Origin: Synechococcus sp. BIOS-E4-1
GTDB lineage: Bacteria; Cyanobacteriota; Cyanobacteriia; PCC-6307; Cyanobiaceae
Direction of reading: 5' to 3'
Length of the DNA stretch: 64,000 nucleotides
Assembly (NCBI RefSeq): GCF_014279995.1
Contig: NZ_CP047935.1
Span: 248,001-312,000 of the forward strand
This document shows positions 17,612 to 26,210 of this stretch, piece after piece. Each line of letters opens with the position of its first letter. Position 1 is the stretch's first letter. The notes under the pieces are model-generated. The model saw only the letters and a program-made list of their open reading frames with translations, ran no database searches and was not told where the DNA came from. The translations under genes and the position numbers were made by a program.

Positions 17612-19428
17612 AGATAAATCTGACCATTACCCCTTCGGCTGTATTGGTAGATTTTTTCGTAGCGGTCAAGTTCGCTGCCTAGAAAATCAAGATTTCCACG
17701 GTCGATGCTGATCAAAAAATCCCCAGCGTTCGGTTTATAATTTTTTCCAGGTCTGATTCCAGACACAGTTGAGTAGGTGGAATCTTCGGGGTCTAGAAAG
17801 ATAAGTCGATCTACATTGAATTGATCTAAATAACGTTTTTTTCGGAACCATGATTTTGTATAGATGAGATTGACTGGCTCACCGTTTTTTCGCTTGTCTC
17901 GGATGACTTTTTCGATTTCATTGATGGTCTGTAGCCATGAGTCCTGTTTGGTCTTAATGTCGCTGACGCGGTGGAGGAAGCTCTTGCTTTGCAGCTCTTC
18001 AAGAGCGATCAAGCCACTGCTGGTCGCTACGGCTGCGAGGCTCAAGCCCATAGCTGAAGGAACGTATCTGCTGATTGCTGGGGCAAGCCAGGCGCACCAT
18101 ATGAAGGCGAGGTCCATCACGGTGACCAGTTGAACTGGCAGGCTCATATAGCTAGAGCCGTCATACCCAACGGCATAAAACAGCATGAATCCGTAGAGCA
18201 ATGCTGCAGTATTCAGGCCGTCAATCAGGTTTGGGCGACAACGCTGTGCGCCGATTAATGCAATCCTGATGCTGATAAATGCGAGCAGAAACCAAAATCT
18301 GAGGTCGGGACTAAAATCGAATCCTTTGTCAGCTGCATAAGCGCCACCATCGTGATAATAACTAGGCAAGTAGCTCAGATAAGCGTATGCAAGCGCGAAC
18401 ACAATTAATAGAGCTGTCAGTGCGCACTCAAGTCCGTAGGCTTCAAGCCAGTAGATCAGTTTCTTGCGATTCAAGCTCTGCTTGGGTAGCGCTGGGTAGT
18501 TGTCCAGCAGCCCTGCTGCGCCTGTAGCCAATGTGAAGACTGCAGGTGTCGTAAAAAGCAGCACCCCGATATCTTTGAAAAAAAGTCCGACGAGAGCGAA
18601 CAAGAGTGTGAAAGACCAAGCCTGACGGCTATGAGTTTGTTGATAACGCAGGTAGAAAAAACCAAATGCTGCAAAGCAAAGGGTGAGGATGCGCTCGGAG
18701 TAGATTAGCTGAAAAAATGCAAAGCCTGTGGCGGGAGTGAACAGCAGCAGCAAGCTGATCATCAAGAGCAAGTGATGAGGTTTTGCTCGACCTACCACTC
18801 CACGCACTGTTTGTGTTGTCAGCAGCAGGATTGTGAACAGCTCAGCGGCACTGACCAGCATCCAGATTGTGACGTAAGGCGTAAACCAGCTCAGGATGTG
18901 CAGGTCCTGATGGGCGAGAGGAAAGAACCGGTAGTCATTGCGCAGCATCGTCTCCTTGATGAAGTCCCATCGGATCGAGAAGTTGTAGAGGAGGTTGTGA
19001 TCATTCACCGAGTCGTACCAGCCCACTAACTCAGGGAAAAGCCAGCTGCTGCCATCCACCATCGCCACCGTGTATCCAGCCCAGAGCATCAGCACCAGCG
19101 GGTGTTCCCTTGCGAAGGTGATCAGATGCTTCCACCAGGGTTTCGGCTTGACCGAAAGATCTGCATTCGAGCCTTCAATTTCAGGCCGGAGCCCGTTTCG
19201 GAGCAGCACCAGCACGGCCAGGCCAAGCAGCGCAAAAACCAGTCCATGAGAGATTCGGTTGTAGTCATAAAGCAGATCCTTGCCTTCCTGGCTGTCGGGA
19301 TTCGGTAGCCAGCTCAGGGATTGATTGAGCCATACCCAGGCGGCAATCACTCCGAGTCCGAGAGTGGTTGTCAGAACGGTGAATACAGTCCAGGGCCTCC
19401 ACTGACTGATCGGCGTCGTTTGGCTCAT
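17569..19428 (-). CDS. Polytopic membrane protein, paralogue of 998-2827
   Basis: A 619-residue protein with about ten or more hydrophobic helices and a soluble C-terminal region of roughly 150 residues. It aligns along its length with the 609-residue protein at 998-2827. Shared landmarks are YTVAMVDG (YTVAMITG in the other), a GWY...NFSIR segment, DYRFFPLAHQDLHILSW, SAAEL, and a loop with SSYMSLPVQL (SSYLSLPFQL in the other). I do not know the family. The pattern fits a GT-C-like glycosyltransferase or polymerase of the envelope. The tail end lies 43 bases inside the convergent sulfotransferase gene. The upstream gap of 144 bases to kdsA holds no other gene. Confidence 0.87.
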   Translation of the reverse strand: MSQTTPISQWRPWTVFTVLTTTLGLGVIAAWVWLNQSLSWLPNPDSQEGKDLLYDYNRISHGLVFALLGLAVLVLLRNGLRPEIEGSNADLSVKPKPWWKHLITFAREHPLVLMLWAGYTVAMVDGSSWLFPELVGWYDSVNDHNLLYNFSIRWDFIKETMLRNDYRFFPLAHQDLHILSWFTPYVTIWMLVSAAELFTILLLTTQTVRGVVGRAKPHHLLLMISLLLLFTPATGFAFFQLIYSERILTLCFAAFGFFYLRYQQTHSRQAWSFTLLFALVGLFFKDIGVLLFTTPAVFTLATGAAGLLDNYPALPKQSLNRKKLIYWLEAYGLECALTALLIVFALAYAYLSYLPSYYHDGGAYAADKGFDFSPDLRFWFLLAFISIRIALIGAQRCRPNLIDGLNTAALLYGFMLFYAVGYDGSSYMSLPVQLVTVMDLAFIWCAWLAPAISRYVPSAMGLSLAAVATSSGLIALEELQSKSFLHRVSDIKTKQDSWLQTINEIEKVIRDKRKNGEPVNLIYTKSWFRKKRYLDQFNVDRLIFLDPEDSTYSTVSGIRPGKNYKPNAGDFLISIDRGNLDFLGSELDRYEKIYQYSRRGNGQIYLYRGDLTASTSEQE

Positions 19429-19572
19429 GGTCGGAATGTTCTTGAGTGAAGGCGTTAACGAAAGTGGGGTCTCTTTGGCCCATGCATGCTGATGTGGAAG
19501 GCGATGCCTTTGGTTCAGGGCAGGGATTTCATTTCATGCCGGCTGGTTGATTGACCTTGATCGATTCAGCCG

Positions 19573-20448
<876 letters not shown>

Positions 20449-20503
20449 TTACGTCTCATGCCTGAGTTGGCCGTAACCTGCGCGTCAGCTAGCGCAATCA
20501 GCG

Positions 20504-21217
20504 GTGACGGTGAGTCCGATCCCGATTTTCATCGGTTACGACCCGCGTGAGCGGGCTGCGACGAATGTGCTGATCGACAGCCTTTATCAGCACAGCTCGG
20601 CTCCGCTTGCGATCACGCCACTGGTCACGCCACAGCTGGAAGCTCAGGGTCTCTTCAGGCGAGAACGCGATCCGAAGCAGAGCACTGCCTTTTCGTTCAC
20701 ACGTTTTCTGGTGCCTTACCTGATGGGCTATCAGGGCTGGGCCCTGTTCATGGACTGCGACATGCTCTGTCGTGGCGATATCAAGGCTTTATGGGAGCTG
20801 CGGGACGATCGCTTCGGGGCCATGTGCGTTCAGCATGAGCATGTTCCAGGGGAGACGGTCAAGTTCCTCGGTGAAGTGCAGAGCGCCTACCCCAAGAAAA
20901 ACTGGAGCTCGTTGATGCTGTTGAACTGCAGTCGCTGCAAAAAACTCACGGTGGATTATGTCAATACGGCCACCGGGCTTGAGTTGCATCGCTTCCATTG
21001 GCTGGAAGGGGATCACGAGATCGGTGCGCTTGATTCGGGATGGAATCATCTGGTCGATGTCCAGGAGGCACCCGCTGCTTCAGCAAGTAATGGGGGTCCG
21101 CGCTTGCTGCATTGGACTTTGGGTGGGCCCTGGTTCCGTCAGCAGCGCACGATGGGTGGTGTTCTCGCAGCTGAGTGGTTCGGCGCTCGTGAAGACGCCA
21201 TGAAGTTCTGGGAATGA
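20504..21217 (+). CDS. GT8-like glycosyltransferase, 237 residues
   Basis: Predicted soluble protein starting at GTG 20504. A second GTG is at 20510. It opens PIPIFIGYDPRERAATNVLI, has AFSFTRFLVPYLMGYQGWAL and then the metal-binding FMDCDMLCRGDIKALWEL, an arrangement seen in GT8 family enzymes and related capsule glycosyltransferases. A Trp-Pro-rich C-terminal stretch includes LLHWTLGGPWF. Its position directly before kdsB suggests that it acts on a Kdo-containing glycan or on its core. It ends 7 bases before kdsB. The family assignment rests on the DxD region and the overall layout. Confidence 0.72.
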   Translation: MTVSPIPIFIGYDPRERAATNVLIDSLYQHSSAPLAITPLVTPQLEAQGLFRRERDPKQSTAFSFTRFLVPYLMGYQGWALFMDCDMLCRGDIKALWELRDDRFGAMCVQHEHVPGETVKFLGEVQSAYPKKNWSSLMLLNCSRCKKLTVDYVNTATGLELHRFHWLEGDHEIGALDSGWNHLVDVQEAPAASASNGGPRLLHWTLGGPWFRQQRTMGGVLAAEWFGAREDAMKFWE

Positions 21218-21224
21218 TTCGGTG

Positions 21225-22046
21225 ATGCCTTCTGCGATCATTCAGCGATCAGTGGTTGCGGTGCCAGCGCGGCTGGCCTCATCACGATTGCCAGATAAGG
21301 TTCTTGCCGAAATCGGCGGTCAGCCGATGATTCAGCGTGTTTTAGAACGCTGTTCGCGGGCTGAAGGGATCTCCGCGGTGGTGCTCTGCACCGACAGTGT
21401 TCGCCTTCATGATCTTGCATCCGGCTGGGGCTATCCCGTCTTGATGACCTCTGAAACCTGCAGTTCTGGCAGTGAGCGCATCGCTTCGGTTGCTGATCAG
21501 CTGGTGGCACTCGCTTGGGGCGAGCGGCCTGCGGCGTGGGATGTCGTTCAACGGCAGCAACGACTGCAAAGCACTTCAGTGATCAATGTGCAGGGAGATC
21601 AGCCGTTTCTCGAACCTGCAGTGATCACCCAGATGGCGGCCGAGTTTGAACGTCGTGATCCGTTGCCTGCGGTGGTCACACCTGTCTATCGCCTCACAGC
21701 GGCCACAATTCACAATCCGGCGGTCGTCAAAACCCTGCTGGCCCATGACGGCCGCGCTCTTTATTTTTCTCGATCAGCGATTCCCCATGTCAGGGATGTC
21801 GAGCCTGGTGAGTGGCATCACCACGCTCCCTACTGGGGGCACGTGGGGATGTATGGCTTCCGTGGGGATGTACTGGCGGGATGGAATCAGTTGCCAGCAT
21901 CACCGCTTGAAGATCTGGAACGTCTGGAGCAGCTTCGTTTAATCGAGGCTGGATACACCATTGACACGTTCACTGTTGAAGGCACGTCACTGTCCGTGGA
22001 TACGCAGGAACAGCTGGACGAAGCTCGACGTTTGGTGCACGTTTAG
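21225..22046 (+). CDS. kdsB: CMP-Kdo synthetase (3-deoxy-manno-octulosonate cytidylyltransferase)
   Basis: A 273-residue enzyme that activates Kdo with CTP. The nucleotide-binding N-terminus is VPARLASSRLPDKVLAEIGG. INVQGDQPFLEPAVI contains the metal/CTP site, and SRSAIPHVRD and HVGMYGFRGDVL are also typical. ATG 21225 is preferred. GTG 21222 directly before it is possible. The protein is slightly longer than E. coli KdsB (248) because of an insertion around residue 90-110 (RPAAWDVVQRQQ). The gene ends three bases before cca. Confidence 0.95.
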   Translation: MPSAIIQRSVVAVPARLASSRLPDKVLAEIGGQPMIQRVLERCSRAEGISAVVLCTDSVRLHDLASGWGYPVLMTSETCSSGSERIASVADQLVALAWGERPAAWDVVQRQQRLQSTSVINVQGDQPFLEPAVITQMAAEFERRDPLPAVVTPVYRLTAATIHNPAVVKTLLAHDGRALYFSRSAIPHVRDVEPGEWHHHAPYWGHVGMYGFRGDVLAGWNQLPASPLEDLERLEQLRLIEAGYTIDTFTVEGTSLSVDTQEQLDEARRLVHV

Positions 22047-22049
22047 GTC

Positions 22050-23297
22050 ATGACTTCAGAGCCTGTTGTTGCTCTGCCTGGAAATACATCGGATCTCGTC
22101 AGTGTTCTTTTGGCGTGTATCCGCACTGAACGGAAGGGGCGGCTGGCTCTTGTGGGTGGGGCGGTCCGCGATGCGCTGTTGCATCAAGTGAATCGAGATC
22201 CTCACCAGGAATTGCTGGATATTGATTTTGTGTTTGAAGGTTCCTGTTTTGATCTCGCTCAGAGGCTCCAGCAGATGCTGGGGCGCGAGCGTTTGTCGCA
22301 CCTTCAACTTCATCAGAATTTTGGGACCGCAGAGTTGCAGATCGACGGTTTGTCGATCGATTTGGCTCGTGCACGGACGGAGATCTATCCGGCCCCCGGG
22401 CTTAATCCACTGGTTGAGCCCGGTTCCCTTGAGAAGGATCTAGCTCGTCGCGACTTCACCGTGAATGCCATGGCGGTGCTGCTGCAGCCTGATGGCCGTC
22501 GGTTGCTGATGGATCCTCACGGTGGCCAGGAGCATCTGGTCAAGCGGCAACTTGCTTTCCTGCATGAAGGCAGCGTCAAGGATGATCCCACCAGAGTGAT
22601 CCGAGCCGCACGCTATGGCGCACGTCTGGGCTTTCGTCTTGCGCCCGAGGCACTGAGTCAGCTGAAGTCCACCCTGACGGAATGGCCCTGGACCTGGCGA
22701 CACGGCGACCCTGTGGCTGCTGTTCCGCCGGCTCTGGGAACCCGGTTGCGCATGGAACTGGATCTTCTGCTGGACCAGGAACCATGGCCTGAGGCTCTGG
22801 GACTTCTTCAGGAATGGACTGCCATGCCGTTGCTGGATCCCTGGTTGCAATGTGACTCAAGGCTGAAGCGGCGTCTGGGTTGGGCCGTGCGTCTGGGCCT
22901 TCCAGCCATGGCTGCTTTTGTAGCTGCAGCGTCTGATCCCGTCGCTCTGGCTCGGCGCCTGCAGATTCCTGAGCAGCAGCAGCGTTGGCTGGAGGAGTTG
23001 ATCGAGCTGCGGTCCTGGCTGTTACAGGAGGTGATCTCGCATCCCTGGGCTGAATGGACTGCCTTGGATTGGACCCAAAGAATCGAGGCCGGTCGCTGGT
23101 CCGCTGAGGCGGTTGCGCTTGCCGTGCTCGACAACCCTCCATGCCGTCGATCGCTGCTGTGCTGGTGGGGGCGCTGGCGACATGTCGTCTCTCCGATCAG
23201 TGCCAGGGAGTTGATGGCTGAGGGCTTGCGTCCCGGTCCTGAACTGGGGGAGGCCTTGCGTCAGGCGCGTGCGCAGCTTCTGGCGGGAATGCGTTGA
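22050..23297 (+). CDS. cca: tRNA CCA-adding nucleotidyltransferase / poly(A) polymerase family
   Basis: A 415-residue class II nucleotidyltransferase that builds or repairs the 3' CCA end of tRNAs. Motifs in order are LVGGAVRDALL, the catalytic pair in LLDIDFVFEGS, RRDFTVNAMAVLLQ and the DPTRVIRAARYGARLGFRL segment linking head and neck domains. The C-terminal body is degenerate, as usual. In bacteria with two specialised enzymes a class II protein may add only CC or only A, which cannot be decided here. The gene sits inside the Kdo gene group without an obvious functional link, and its 3' end faces kdsC, 45 bases away. Confidence 0.93.
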   Translation: MTSEPVVALPGNTSDLVSVLLACIRTERKGRLALVGGAVRDALLHQVNRDPHQELLDIDFVFEGSCFDLAQRLQQMLGRERLSHLQLHQNFGTAELQIDGLSIDLARARTEIYPAPGLNPLVEPGSLEKDLARRDFTVNAMAVLLQPDGRRLLMDPHGGQEHLVKRQLAFLHEGSVKDDPTRVIRAARYGARLGFRLAPEALSQLKSTLTEWPWTWRHGDPVAAVPPALGTRLRMELDLLLDQEPWPEALGLLQEWTAMPLLDPWLQCDSRLKRRLGWAVRLGLPAMAAFVAAASDPVALARRLQIPEQQQRWLEELIELRSWLLQEVISHPWAEWTALDWTQRIEAGRWSAEAVALAVLDNPPCRRSLLCWWGRWRHVVSPISARELMAEGLRPGPELGEALRQARAQLLAGMR

Positions 23298-23341
23298 TGT
23301 CTCATGGCTGGTTGACCTGAGCTCGATTGTCTTCTGTCAGC

Positions 23342-23905
23342 TCAGTCGTTGCGATCTCTCCAACCGTTTTTGCGCAGAGCATTCCAGTCTCCACGGGCCT
23401 GCAGGATTCGTTCCGCCAGCTCGCGCACGGCGCCGTGTCCACCGGGGCGGTGGAGCACGGCGTCGGCCTGATGACGCAGAGGACGACAGGCGTCAAGGGG
23501 TGCGATCAGCAAGCCAACGCTGTCGCGCAGCGCAAGGTCATTGAGATCGTCTCCCAGGAATGCGGTGCGCGCCTTGCTCACTCCCAGTTGCTGCTGCAGG
23601 TGCATGAGTGCTGGTGGTTTGTCCTTGATGCCCACCAGGCAGTGCTGGATATCCAGCTGGCGAGCCCGTACTTCGGTGGCTCCGCCCTGGCCGCCGCTGA
23701 GGAACGCCAGCTGCAGGCCTTGTTGCTGCAGCAGACGCAGGCCCAGACCATCGCGTACATCGAATCGCTTCTGCAGTTCCCCTTGTGCATCGAACCAGAG
23801 CCCACCATCGGTGAGGACACCATCCACATCCATCACCAGCAGTTCCAGTGCAGCCAGTGGGCTGCGTTGCCGGTACCAGTTCCACTCGCGCAGCAGTCGT
23901 TGCAT
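23342..23905 (-). CDS. kdsC: Kdo-8-phosphate phosphatase (HAD family)
   Basis: A 187-residue HAD-superfamily phosphatase that releases inorganic phosphate from Kdo 8-phosphate. The nucleophile motif is MDVDGVLTDGG (Asp26 and Asp28). FLSGGQGGATEVRARQL carries motif II with the KdsC-type substrate loop. FLGDDLNDLALRDSVGLLI is motif IV. The protein has the C0-type small size (about 170-190 residues) expected for tetrameric KdsC. It starts 14 bases downstream of the kdsD stop on the same strand, so kdsD-kdsC form a two-gene unit. Confidence 0.94.
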   Translation of the reverse strand: MQRLLREWNWYRQRSPLAALELLVMDVDGVLTDGGLWFDAQGELQKRFDVRDGLGLRLLQQQGLQLAFLSGGQGGATEVRARQLDIQHCLVGIKDKPPALMHLQQQLGVSKARTAFLGDDLNDLALRDSVGLLIAPLDACRPLRHQADAVLHRPGGHGAVRELAERILQARGDWNALRKNGWRDRND

Positions 23906-23919
23906 CGGTTGGCTTGTGT

Positions 23920-24906
23920 TCAGGCGAGCCCCGCCTGCACCAGGTCATGCAGACGCAGCAGGCCGAGCAGCAAGTCTTGCTGGTCCACCACTGGCAGCAC
24001 CGAGATTGGTTTGCGCCGGTTGTGCTCCATGCGTTTGATGGCATCAACCGCCAGCAGGTCGGTGGAGACGGTGATCGGGTCAGAGGTCATCAGATCTTGA
24101 GCGCTGAGATTCGGCCAGCGTTCAGGGCCGTGGTCGCGTAGCGCCCGACGCAGATCGCCATCGGTGATCAGGCCTAAAAGGCGTCTGGGAGTTTGCGGAT
24201 CCTCCACCCAACTGCTGCCGATGGCTCCCTGGGTGAGTCGGCTGATCACTTCAGGTAGAGGAGTGTCTGGGCTGATCGGTTGCAGGTTCGACACCGGCAC
24301 CATCAGATCGGCCACGGTCATGGTGAGCTGCTTGCCGAGTGATCCGGCTGGATGATTGATGGCGAAATCGGCTGGTGAGATGCCTCGCTTTTCCATCCAG
24401 ACGGCTGCCAGGGCATCGCCGATGGCCATGGCGACGGCCGTGCTGGCGGTTGGAGCCAGGTTCAGAGGGCACACCTCTCGATCCACGGACGCCTCCAGCA
24501 CCACATCGCTGCCATGGGCCAGAGAAGAATGAGCACTGCCCACCAGGGCAATGCGCGCAGTGCCTCGTCGCCTCAGATGTGGCATCAGTTCCAGTAATTC
24601 AGCGGTTTCGCCACTGTTTGAAAGCAGTAAACAGACATCATCCGGGGCAACGACTCCCAGGTCGCCATGGAGCGCATCCAGGGGGTTGAGGTAGAGGGCC
24701 ATGAGCCCGATCGACGAAAAAGTCGCGGCGATCTTTCGTGCCACGATCCCGCTCTTGCCAACACCGGTGATCACCAGCTTTGCCTTGCGGTCGGCACAAC
24801 GCTCCAGCAGGTTTAAGGCTCCCTCAACCTGGACGGCACTCAGGCGCTCCGAAGCCGCGGCAATGGCAGCCGCCTCTTCCTGAAGACAGCGGGTGAGTGC
24901 GGACAC
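23920..24906 (-). CDS. kdsD: Arabinose-5-phosphate isomerase (SIS + CBS domains)
   Basis: A 328-residue enzyme that interconverts ribulose 5-phosphate and arabinose 5-phosphate, supplying the KdsA substrate. The N-terminal SIS domain contains ITGVGKSGIVARKIAATFSS and LLLSNSGETAELLELMPHL. Two CBS repeats follow from about residue 205 (DLMVPVSNLQPISPDTPL and DLMTSDPITVSTDL). The start is GTG at 24904-24906, overlapping by ten bases the divergent GTG start of the O-antigen-ligase-like gene. This overlap implies that promoters of each gene lie within the other gene. Confidence 0.94.
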   Translation of the reverse strand: MSALTRCLQEEAAAIAAASERLSAVQVEGALNLLERCADRKAKLVITGVGKSGIVARKIAATFSSIGLMALYLNPLDALHGDLGVVAPDDVCLLLSNSGETAELLELMPHLRRRGTARIALVGSAHSSLAHGSDVVLEASVDREVCPLNLAPTASTAVAMAIGDALAAVWMEKRGISPADFAINHPAGSLGKQLTMTVADLMVPVSNLQPISPDTPLPEVISRLTQGAIGSSWVEDPQTPRRLLGLITDGDLRRALRDHGPERWPNLSAQDLMTSDPITVSTDLLAVDAIKRMEHNRRKPISVLPVVDQQDLLLGLLRLHDLVQAGLA

Positions 24907-26210
24907 GCTTAAACCGTAAAACTTGCCTCATTCTTGAACACGCTTGGGATCTGTTCAGTCAGATCTGGCAATCTGAGAGGCCTAAAGACCCGTCCCTCTT
25001 GACAGGACTGACTGAACGACTGACTTCTCCCTGGCTGGATCTCTTGCTTCCCCTTTCGCTCTCAGGGCTGCTGTGGGAGCGAAGTGGAAATCCAGCCGGG
25101 ATGGTCTTGATCCTGGCGATCTGGTGTGGGCTCAAATTTCTGCGCTGGCTGCCGGTGGAGCCGGTGTATGGCGTGTTGGTCGGCGTGCTGGTTGTCAGCC
25201 TCAGTGCCGTCATTCATCCGATCAGCGGGTCTGCCCCCACAGATCTCATTGTGGTGTTGCTGGCCTTCGCGGCTGGCCTGAAGCAGTCCAAAGATCAGTG
25301 GAGAGTTGGACTCTGGTTGATCCTGGCCACGGTGATCGTTTCGCTGCCCTTTGTGGAATTCGATCGGTTCAACAGCAATCTCACCGCCATCCCCTGGTCC
25401 GTCGTGCGGGACGTTTTGCCACAGGAGGCGGTTCGGATCCAAAGGATCACGATCAATCGCACCGGGTATCTCTATGGATTGTTCGCCTTAGTTGGATACG
25501 GTCTTTTTGTGAGTGAAATCCGTCCCTGGCTGTCGCGATTGGCTGCGGTTGTCGCGATGTTGAGTTTCGTTCTGGCTCTGGGAGCGGCATCACGTGCGGC
25601 CTTTCTGTTTCCCCTCGCAGCAGTGATCGTCACTGAACTGTGCTGGCGGAATCGACAATGGGTTGCGAGGCGTGCCAGATCATTGGCAGCGTTTGTTTTG
25701 GTTCTGTCTTTGCTGTTCAACCTGGCTTTGTATTGGCCAGGAAGTCCGATTGTCGCTGAAGAGCCGAGCGATGTTGGGCGTGCACAGGTGGCTCAGTGTT
25801 TTGTGAGCCAATCGCTAAGTTCTCTGCCTGATTTATTGATGGGACAGGGTTATGACCGGGTCTCCGATCACTGCGCCAAGAAAGTGTTTCTCCCCGGTCG
25901 CTCCAGCGGTATTCCCCATGCTCACAACGTGTTCCTGCATGCCCTGGCCGATCAGGGATTGGTGGCTCTGATCTTGATGCTCATGGCGGTGTGGCTGGTG
26001 TTTCAGCGTCTGTTTCTGGGTCTGGCAGGAGAGGCTGAATCACTCTGCAGGACAGGTCTGGCCTGTGCTTTGTTCATTCTGGCTGCCTCATTGGTGGAGT
26101 CCACGCTGCTGAAAACATCTCTCCAGCAAGTGATCAGCGGTTACTTGCTGGCGATTGCCTGGGTGGCTCCAACGCCGTCGAAACAGGAGAACTTCCGTAC
26201 CATCGGCTGA
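24897..26210 (+). CDS. O-antigen ligase/polymerase-like membrane protein (Wzy_C)
   Basis: A 437-residue polytopic protein with about ten helices and a large periplasmic loop near residues 280-350. The loop contains PGRSSGIPHAHNVFLHALAD, the His-containing Wzy_C/WaaL signature. Such proteins either polymerise repeat units (Wzy) or transfer glycan to an acceptor such as lipid A core (WaaL). The start is uncertain: GTG 24897 overlaps kdsD, and TTG 24999 is an alternative just before the first helix (WLDLLLPLSLSGLL). Its place next to four Kdo genes favours a role in surface glycan assembly. The stop overlaps the helicase start (TGATG). Confidence 0.87.
   Translation: MRTRLNRKTCLILEHAWDLFSQIWQSERPKDPSLLTGLTERLTSPWLDLLLPLSLSGLLWERSGNPAGMVLILAIWCGLKFLRWLPVEPVYGVLVGVLVVSLSAVIHPISGSAPTDLIVVLLAFAAGLKQSKDQWRVGLWLILATVIVSLPFVEFDRFNSNLTAIPWSVVRDVLPQEAVRIQRITINRTGYLYGLFALVGYGLFVSEIRPWLSRLAAVVAMLSFVLALGAASRAAFLFPLAAVIVTELCWRNRQWVARRARSLAAFVLVLSLLFNLALYWPGSPIVAEEPSDVGRAQVAQCFVSQSLSSLPDLLMGQGYDRVSDHCAKKVFLPGRSSGIPHAHNVFLHALADQGLVALILMLMAVWLVFQRLFLGLAGEAESLCRTGLACALFILAASLVESTLLKTSLQQVISGYLLAIAWVAPTPSKQENFRTIG

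Noticed and set aside
23327-24100. Plus-strand frame antisense to kdsC and the start of kdsD's 3' end
   Set aside because: Translates to low-complexity Gln/His-rich sequence; kdsC and kdsD motifs are on the minus strand.
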